Shown: positions 57,781-64,000 of the stretch, in pieces
Position numbering within the stretch: position 1 is the stretch's first letter
Layout of the letters: every line of letters begins with the position of its first letter
NCBI GenBank assembly: GCA_027487675.1
Contig: JAIYDD010000189.1
Location: forward strand, 21,914-85,913
Source: Acetobacteraceae bacterium
Lineage (GTDB): Bacteria; Pseudomonadota; Alphaproteobacteria; Acetobacterales; Acetobacteraceae
Direction of reading: 5' to 3'
DNA: 64,000 nucleotides
Translations under genes and position numbers: made by a program
Notes under the pieces: generated by a model
Database searches by the model: none
Told to the model about the DNA's origin: nothing
What the model saw: only the letters and a program-made list of their open reading frames with translations

Positions 57781-58769
57781 CCGCCGCCATCCCCGGCTTC
57801 GCGCCGCTCGAGGCCAGCTACTGGCTCGCCCGCCCGATGATGCGCGGCGAGCAGGTCTGGCAGGCGCAGCTTCTGCTCAATGCCCGCGCCGGCGCGGGCC
57901 TCGCCGCCGATGGCCTCTATGGCGCGGCCACGGCGGCGGCGCTGCGCGGCTTCCAGCGCCGCCGCGGCCTGGTCGAGGACGGCGTGCTCGGCCCGGTCAG
58001 CTGGGCGGCGCTGCATGGCGTGCCCCTGGCCCAGGCCGGCCTGCCGCGCGGGCTGGAGGCGATCCTGGACGCGCCGGCGCTGGCCGCGCTGCGCCGCCCG
58101 CATGCCCGCTACCCCGATGCCGCGCCCTGGTGGCTGGCGGAAGACGGCATCGCCCAGCAGGGCCGCGACCACCGCCCCGACGCCGCCGAGGCGCGGCTCG
58201 CGGCCACGCTGCTCGCCCGCCACGCCGAGGCGATCGCCACCGCCGCCACGCGCTTCCCCGTGCCGGTCGAGCTGGTGCTGGCCACCATCGGCACCGAATC
58301 GGCCGGCGATGCCCGCGCCTTCCGCGCCGAGCCCGGCTGCGACGCCGCCGACCCGGCGCGCACGCCGCACCGCGTCTCGGCGGGGCTGATGCAGACCCTG
58401 CTCTCCACCGCGCGGGAGGCGCTGGGCGATCCCGCCATCACGCTGGATGCGCTGTGCAACCCGAGCCTTTCGATCCGTGCCGGCATGGCGGTGATCTGGC
58501 GCCAGGCGCCGGCGACGCGGCTCGACCCGCCGCTGGTCGCCTGCGCCTACAATGCCGGCTCGCTGCGCTATGAGGCCTCGGCGGGCAATGCCTGGCGGCT
58601 GGTGCAGTATCCGCTCGGCACCGGCCGGCACGCCGACCGCTTCTGCCGGGCGCTCGCCGCGGCGCTGGAGGCGGTGCGCCGCGCCGGCCCCGCCGCGCTG
58701 CCGCCCGGCACGCCGAGCCTGGTCGCGCTGCTGGCGGCCGCCGCCCCGTCGGCCGCTCCATCGGCGTGA
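57777..58769 (+). CDS. PG_binding_1 plus SLT lytic transglycosylase, no signal peptide (endolysin-like)
   Basis: VWQAQLLLNARAGAGLAADGLYGAATAAALRGFQRRRGL; IGTESAGDARAF, SAGLMQT, ACAYNAGS motifs. Confidence 0.85.
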   Translation: MTAAIPGFAPLEASYWLARPMMRGEQVWQAQLLLNARAGAGLAADGLYGAATAAALRGFQRRRGLVEDGVLGPVSWAALHGVPLAQAGLPRGLEAILDAPALAALRRPHARYPDAAPWWLAEDGIAQQGRDHRPDAAEARLAATLLARHAEAIATAATRFPVPVELVLATIGTESAGDARAFRAEPGCDAADPARTPHRVSAGLMQTLLSTAREALGDPAITLDALCNPSLSIRAGMAVIWRQAPATRLDPPLVACAYNAGSLRYEASAGNAWRLVQYPLGTGRHADRFCRALAAALEAVRRAGPAALPPGTPSLVALLAAAAPSAAPSA

Positions 58770-58861
58770 GCGGGGCGGGCGGTGCCGGGCCGCGCATGGC
58801 GGCGCCCGGCACCCGCCCATCCGCTGCCCGCCGCGGCGGGCAGCGGATGGCCCGGGCCGCG

Positions 58862-59722
58862 CTACCAGCGCAGCCCGCGCAGCGCCGCGACCGGCGCGAC
58901 GCCTTCCGCCCGCGCCGCCTCGGCCAGCAGCGCCGGGTCGGGCGCCGCGCCATGCGCCTCGGCCGCCAGGCCGGTCAGCGCCCAGACCGCGTCGATCCCG
59001 GCGGCCTGCGCGCCGGCCAGGTCGGTGCGCGGGCTGTCGCCGATGGCGACCACCCGGCCGCGGTCGGCGATGCCAAGCGCCTCCAGCACCGGGGCGTAGA
59101 CGGCGGGATCGGGCTTGCCGACCTCGATGGCGCGCGGGCCGCCGAGTTCCAGGTACACATCGGCCAGCGCGCCGGCACACAGGATGCGCTGGTCGCCCAC
59201 CATCACGTGCCGGTCGGGGTTGGCGCAGAGCATCGGCAGGCCGCGCGCCGCGCAATCCGCCAGCAGGGCGCGATAGGGCTCGATGCTGTCGCGGCCGCGC
59301 ACCGGCTCGGGGCCGGTGTTGAGCACGAAGTCGGCCTGCGCCGGGTCGTCCACCAGCACGATGTCGCGCTGCTCGATGACGTTGAGGTCGCGGTCGGCGA
59401 GGCCGATGAACACCGCCCGCCGTCCGCCGAGCCCGGCCGCTTCCGGCGCCGCCAGCATCCGCCAGGCGAGTTCCCCGCTGGTGACGGTGGCGTGCCACAG
59501 CCCGCGGTCGAGGCCCATGCCCGCCAGCATGTCGTCCACCACGCGCGACCGGCGCGGCGCGTTGGAGAGGAACACCACGCGCCGCCCGCGTGCCTTCAGC
59601 GCCGCCAGCGCCTCCGCCACGCCCGGATAGGGGCGCTTGCCGTCATGCACCACGCCCCAGAGGTCGAGGACGAAGCCCTCGTAGCGCTCCGCGAGCCCGG
59701 CGATGCTGTCCAGGATCCTCAT
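58862..59722 (-). CDS. HAD superfamily hydrolase, TIGR01459-like
   Basis: FVLDLWGVVHDGKRPYPG, FLSNAPRRSRVV, GKPDPAVYAPVL. Confidence 0.88.
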   Translation of the reverse strand: MRILDSIAGLAERYEGFVLDLWGVVHDGKRPYPGVAEALAALKARGRRVVFLSNAPRRSRVVDDMLAGMGLDRGLWHATVTSGELAWRMLAAPEAAGLGGRRAVFIGLADRDLNVIEQRDIVLVDDPAQADFVLNTGPEPVRGRDSIEPYRALLADCAARGLPMLCANPDRHVMVGDQRILCAGALADVYLELGGPRAIEVGKPDPAVYAPVLEALGIADRGRVVAIGDSPRTDLAGAQAAGIDAVWALTGLAAEAHGAAPDPALLAEAARAEGVAPVAALRGLRW

Positions 59723-60783
59723 CGCGCATCCACCCCGACGATCTCCGCCACGTTCCGCACGCCGTCGCGCCGCAGCAGCGCGGCGAGTTCGCGCTTGATG
59801 CGCGGCACCAGCGCCGGGCCTTCATAGGCGAAGGCGGCGTAGAGCTGCACCAGCGCGGCGCCGGCGCGCAGCTTCTCATGCGCGTCCGCGCCCGAGCCGA
59901 CGCCGCCGCAGCCGATCAGCGTGAGCCCCCGCCCGTGCGCCAGCACGGCGACGCGCCTCAGCATCTCGGTGGACGCCGCGCGCAGCGGCGGGCCCGAAAG
60001 ACCACCGGCCTGGGCCCGATGGGCGGAACGCAGCCCGGGCCGCGCAATGGTGGTGTTGGAGACGATCAGCCCTTCCAGCCCGTTCTCCGCCACCGCCTGC
60101 ACGATGGGCTCGAGCGCCGCCGGCGACAGGTCGGGCGCGATCTTCACCAGCACCGGCGGGCGGGGCCCCGGCAGCGCGGCGCGCGTGGCGGCGAGTGCCG
60201 CCAGGATCTCCCGCAGGTGGCGTTCGCCCTGCAGGTCGCGCAGCCCCGGCGTGTTGGGGGAGGAGACGTTGATCGCGACGTAATCCGCCAGCGGCGCCAC
60301 CGCGGCGTAGAGCGACGGGTAGTCCTTCAGCGGATCGGCGCGTTCCTTGTTGATGGCGATGTTGGCGCCGAGCACGGCCGGCCGCGGCTGCGGAAGCTTC
60401 GCCAGCCGTGCGCGGAAGACCTCGATGCCGCCATTGTTCATCCCCATCCGGTTGATGACGGCGCGGTCCTCCACCAGGCGGAACAGCCGCGGCTTCGGGT
60501 TGCCGATCTGCGGCCGCGGCGTGACGGACCCCGCCTCCACGAAGCCGAAGCCGAGGCGCATCAGCGCGCCGACCGCGACGGCCGATTTGTCGAAGCCGGC
60601 GGCCAGCCCGACCGGGTTGCGGAACGCCAGGCCGAGCGCGGCGGTCGCCAGGATCGGGTCGTCCGGGCTGCGGTCGGCGCCGGCCAGGCCGAAGCGCAGC
60701 GCGCGCAGCGCGACGTCATGCGCGCGTTCGGGGTCCATGCCGCGCATCAGCGGCATGAGGACGGAGGCGAGTCTGGGGGTCAT
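59719..60783 (-). CDS. pyrD: Dihydroorotate dehydrogenase (quinone)
   Basis: GLAAGFDKSA, NRMGMNNGG, VNVSSPNTPGLR-type motifs. Confidence 0.95.
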   Translation of the reverse strand: MTPRLASVLMPLMRGMDPERAHDVALRALRFGLAGADRSPDDPILATAALGLAFRNPVGLAAGFDKSAVAVGALMRLGFGFVEAGSVTPRPQIGNPKPRLFRLVEDRAVINRMGMNNGGIEVFRARLAKLPQPRPAVLGANIAINKERADPLKDYPSLYAAVAPLADYVAINVSSPNTPGLRDLQGERHLREILAALAATRAALPGPRPPVLVKIAPDLSPAALEPIVQAVAENGLEGLIVSNTTIARPGLRSAHRAQAGGLSGPPLRAASTEMLRRVAVLAHGRGLTLIGCGGVGSGADAHEKLRAGAALVQLYAAFAYEGPALVPRIKRELAALLRRDGVRNVAEIVGVDAR

Positions 60784-60982
60784 GCGGGCTGGCTTGTGCC
60801 CCGTCCGGGCCGGGCTGGGAAGCCGCCCCGCGCGTGGCGCGTGCGGGGCAGGGCTGCTGCGCGCGCCGGTTTCGGCGCGGCGCGGCCTCACGCGCTTCTC
60901 AGCGCGCACACGGGCTTGTCGGTCTCGCGCGGCGGGGCCCGCCCATAGGGTCCGGCGCACCCCCCCGCCGGAGAGCAGCGAG

Positions 60983-61951
60983 ATGGCAGCCCAAGATCGC
61001 GCCGTCGCGACCATGCCGCGCCTGGACGACCATATCCGCATCGCGCGGCCCGACCACTGGGTCAAGAACGTCTTCATGCTGCCGGGCGCGGCGGTGGCGA
61101 TGGCGCTCAGCGGGCGGGCCGATGCGGGCACGATCGGCATGGTCGCGGCGGCGCTGGTCGCGCTGTGCCTCATCGCCAGCGCGAACTACACGATCAACGA
61201 ATATCTCGATGCGCGCTTCGACCGGCACCATCCGCTGAAGCAGTCGCGGCCGGGCGCGCAGGGGCGGCTGCAGGCGCGCTGGGTGCTGCTGCAGTATTTC
61301 GTGCTGGCGGCCGCCGGGCTCGGCATCGCGCAGCTGCTCGGCGCGCCCTTCGCGCTGACGGCGGCGGCGCTGCTGGCGATGGGCGTCGCCTACAACGTGC
61401 CGCCCGTGCGCACCAAGGACCGCGCCTATCTCGACGTGCTGTCGGAGAGCATCAACAACCCGCTGCGCCTGCTGATGGGCTGGTTCGTGGTGCTGCCGGA
61501 GGCGCTGCCGCCGGCCTCCCTGCTGATGGCCTACTGGATGGGCGGCGCCTTCCTGATGGCGATGAAGCGCTACAGCGAATTCCGCCGCATCGGCGATCCG
61601 GCCCGCGCCGGGCTCTACCGCCGCAGCTTCCGCCACTACACGGAGGAGACGCTGCTGCTGTCGTCGTTCTTCTATGCGCTGCTGGCGAGCTTCCTGCTCG
61701 GCGTCTTCCTGGTGAAGTACCGCATCGAATACCTGCTGAGCCTGCCGCTGTTCGCCGCGCTGTTCACCTGGTACCTGGCGATCGCCCTGCGCGCCGACAG
61801 CGCGGCGCAGGCACCGGAGAAGCTGCACAGGGAAGGCCGCTTCATGGCCTTCGTCGGCGTGCTGTCGGTGGCGGTCGCGGTGCTGACCTTCCTCGACCTG
61901 CCGGTGCTGCACGTGCTGATGGAGCCCTGGCTGATCGGCATCGGGCGGTAG
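60983..61951 (+). CDS. UbiA-family prenyltransferase
   Basis: RPDHWVKNVFML, NYTINEYLDARFDRHHPLK. Confidence 0.88.
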   Translation: MAAQDRAVATMPRLDDHIRIARPDHWVKNVFMLPGAAVAMALSGRADAGTIGMVAAALVALCLIASANYTINEYLDARFDRHHPLKQSRPGAQGRLQARWVLLQYFVLAAAGLGIAQLLGAPFALTAAALLAMGVAYNVPPVRTKDRAYLDVLSESINNPLRLLMGWFVVLPEALPPASLLMAYWMGGAFLMAMKRYSEFRRIGDPARAGLYRRSFRHYTEETLLLSSFFYALLASFLLGVFLVKYRIEYLLSLPLFAALFTWYLAIALRADSAAQAPEKLHREGRFMAFVGVLSVAVAVLTFLDLPVLHVLMEPWLIGIGR

Positions 61952-61952
61952 C

Positions 61953-62666
61953 GTGGGCGTGGCGACGGGGATGCAGGCGGCGGTCTTCGACCTGGACGGC
62001 ACGCTGACGCGGCAGGACATGTTCCGGGCCTTCCTGCGCGCGGCGCTGCGCGCGCATGGGCCGGGGCGGCCCTGGCGGGTGGCGGGGCTGCCGCTGCTGG
62101 CCGCGCGCCTGGCCGCCGGGGGCGCCGGGCGCGGCGAGGTGAAGGCCGCGCTCTGCGCCGTGGTGCTGGGCGGGCGCAGCCGCGTGACGCTGGAGCGGCT
62201 GGCAGAGGACTTCTCCGCCACCGCGCTGGCGACGCAGGTCAAGCCGGCCGCGCTGGCCGCCATCGCCGCGCATCGCGCGCGCGGCGACGTGCTGCTGCTC
62301 GCCTCGGCCAGCCTCGACCTCTATGTCGCGCCCATCGCACGCGGCCTCGGCTTCCACGGCTTCGTCGCGACGCGGCTGGCCTGGACCGCCGAGGGGCGGG
62401 TGGACGGCCGGCTCGACGGGCCGAACCTCAAGGGTGCGGCGAAGCTCGCCGCGGTGCACGCCTGGCTCGTCGCGCGCGGGCCCGGCCTGCCGCCGCCGAT
62501 CATCGCCTATTCCGACCATGAGAGCGACGCGCCGCTGCTGGAAGCCGCCCGGCGCGCCGTCGCGGTGGACCCGACGCCGGCGCTGGCGCGGCTGGCGGCC
62601 GCGCGCGGCTGGCCGGTGGAACGCTGGCAGGACGAGGCCGCCGCGCCAGCCGGGCGCGCCGCGTGA
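61953..62666 (+). CDS. HAD-IB family hydrolase
   Basis: VFDLDGTLTRQD, LASASLDLY, YSDHESDAPLLE. Confidence 0.87.
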   Translation: MGVATGMQAAVFDLDGTLTRQDMFRAFLRAALRAHGPGRPWRVAGLPLLAARLAAGGAGRGEVKAALCAVVLGGRSRVTLERLAEDFSATALATQVKPAALAAIAAHRARGDVLLLASASLDLYVAPIARGLGFHGFVATRLAWTAEGRVDGRLDGPNLKGAAKLAAVHAWLVARGPGLPPPIIAYSDHESDAPLLEAARRAVAVDPTPALARLAAARGWPVERWQDEAAAPAGRAA

Positions 62667-64000
62667 CGCTGGCGGAGCCGCCTGCCCGGCTGCGCGCGCA
62701 GGCCGCGCCGCGCAGCGGGTTCGCCTGGGCCGTGCCGGCCTTCGCGCTGGCCGTGGTGCTGCTGCCCTTCCTGGCGAGCGGCAGCTTCCCCAGCCAGGAC
62801 GGGCCGGCGCATCTGCACACGGCGGGGCTGCTGGCCGGCCTGCGCGACGGCACCGCGCCGGTCGCGGCGGTGTTCCTGGAGGAGGTCTCGCCGGGGCCCA
62901 CCAACCTCGCCGCCTATTGGCTGCTGTCGCGGCTGATGGAGGCCTTGGCGCCGGCGCGCGCCGAATGGGCGATGGCGCTGCTGCTGTCCCTGCTGCTGCT
63001 GGCATCGCTGGCCGGCGCGGTGCGGCTGGCCGGCGGCGGCGCGGCTTCGCTGCTGCCGGCGCTGCCGCTGGCCGCGCCGATCATGCTCCACATGGGCTCC
63101 TTCGCGCTGGTGCTGGCGATGGCGCCGGCCTTCCTGGCGCTGGGCTGCGCGGCGCGCTGGCTGCGCGGCGGCGGCGGCGGCGGCGCGGCGCTGGCGGGGT
63201 TCGGGGCGCTCGGCCTGCTGGCCTGCGCGCTGCAGATCCAGGTGGCGGTGCCGCTGCTGGCCGCGGTCGGCGGCGGTGCGCTGGCGGGCTGGGGCTGGCG
63301 CGGCTTGGCGGGGGCGGGGTGGTGGCCGCCGGGGCGGCTGGTCGGGCTGTGCCTGGCGGCGCTGCCGGTGGCGGCGGCGGCGCTGGCCTATGGGCTGCTG
63401 ATGCCGCCCGGCCATGCCGGGCAGTCGCCGCGCTGGGAGCCGCTGCGCCAGGCGGCGCTGCTCGGGCTGCGCGGCGAGGTCGCCTGGTTCTCGCTGGCCG
63501 ATCCGGCGGTGCTGGCGCTGGCCGGGCTGGTGCTGGCGCTCGCCGCGCTCGCCTGGGCCTGGCGGGGGCCGCGCGCGGCGGGCGGCGCGGCGGGGGATCT
63601 GGCGCCGCCCGTGCTGCTCGGCGGCGCCGCCGCCATCGCCGCCGCGGCGCTGGTGCTGCCGCTGGAGACGGCGGCGGTGCCGCAGGTGCCGCAGCGGCTG
63701 CTGCCCTTCGCGCAGCTGCTGCTGGCGCTGTGGTTCGCCGCGACCCCGCTGCCGGCGGGATGGCGGCGCGCCGTGCTGGCCTGCGCCGCGGCCGCCGCGC
63801 TGGTCACCACCCTGTCGCGCGCCGCCGCGCATGTCGCGGTGGCGGACCGGCTGGGCGCGGCGCTCGCGGCGGCGGAGGCGCGGATCGCGCCGGGCAGCGT
63901 GGTCGCCTATCTGCGCCTGCCCTCGGTGCTCGACGAGAAATATCCGGCGCAGCGCTTCGGCGGGCTGATGCTGCGCTTCGACCCGACGACGCATCTCGGC
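62663..64000 (+). CDS. Polytopic membrane protein, runs off window
   Basis: GTG start at 62663 (GTGA overlap with upstream stop); VTLAEPPARLRAQAAPRSGFAWAVPAFALAVVLLPFLASGSFPSQDGPAHLHTAGLL..., open to the window end. Confidence 0.7.
   Translation, partial: MTLAEPPARLRAQAAPRSGFAWAVPAFALAVVLLPFLASGSFPSQDGPAHLHTAGLLAGLRDGTAPVAAVFLEEVSPGPTNLAAYWLLSRLMEALAPARAEWAMALLLSLLLLASLAGAVRLAGGGAASLLPALPLAAPIMLHMGSFALVLAMAPAFLALGCAARWLRGGGGGGAALAGFGALGLLACALQIQVAVPLLAAVGGGALAGWGWRGLAGAGWWPPGRLVGLCLAALPVAAAALAYGLLMPPGHAGQSPRWEPLRQAALLGLRGEVAWFSLADPAVLALAGLVLALAALAWAWRGPRAAGGAAGDLAPPVLLGGAAAIAAAALVLPLETAAVPQVPQRLLPFAQLLLALWFAATPLPAGWRRAVLACAAAAALVTTLSRAAAHVAVADRLGAALAAAEARIAPGSVVAYLRLPSVLDEKYPAQRFGGLMLRFDPTTHLG

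Noticed and set aside
55548-59498. 1316-aa minus-strand ORF
   Set aside because: Shadow ORF over the PG-binding/SLT operon; low-complexity Ala/Arg/Ser translation and no domain recognised.

Overview
High-GC alphaproteobacterial chromosome segment, probably Acetobacteraceae (Roseomonas-like) judging by gene content and composition; no taxonomic search was possible. Most of the window is housekeeping: lysK, asd, a liv ABC transporter, two M16 peptidases, an MCP, argF/argD, recX, azlCD, ileS-lspA, pyrD and a UbiA-family gene. The notable accessory block is about 1.25-15.2 kb. It is a compact, T7-ordered podovirus late cluster on the minus strand: portal, scaffold, capsid, tail tubular A, tail tubular B, gp14-like, tail fibre/spike, small terminase candidate, TerL, holin-like, SleB hydrolase. 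I found no integrase, DNA replication gene, phage RNA polymerase or gp15/gp16-type ejection proteins. A divergent S24 (LexA/CI-type) repressor gene flanks it, and its control region contains a GAAC-N7-GAAC box of the alphaproteobacterial LexA type. A near-identical box (14 of 15 bases) lies about 41 kb away, upstream of a three-gene operon at 55.2-58.8 kb: a membrane protein with a variable repeat tail, a lipoprotein, and a leaderless PG-binding/SLT lytic transglycosylase. My main hypothesis is a bipartite, DNA-damage-controlled, domesticated T7-like particle (gene-transfer-agent or defective-phage type) with an unlinked release module. Other signals: a 25-bp palindromic tandem array seeded from the capsid 3' end, a three-hairpin battery before the capsid gene, an internal terminator in the late operon, a large inverted-repeat operator ahead of an AlbA_2/Schlafen-like gene beside a shortened mprF, and three families of dispersed hairpin-rich intergenic repeats. 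Family names come from motif and sequence recognition only; no database search was run.
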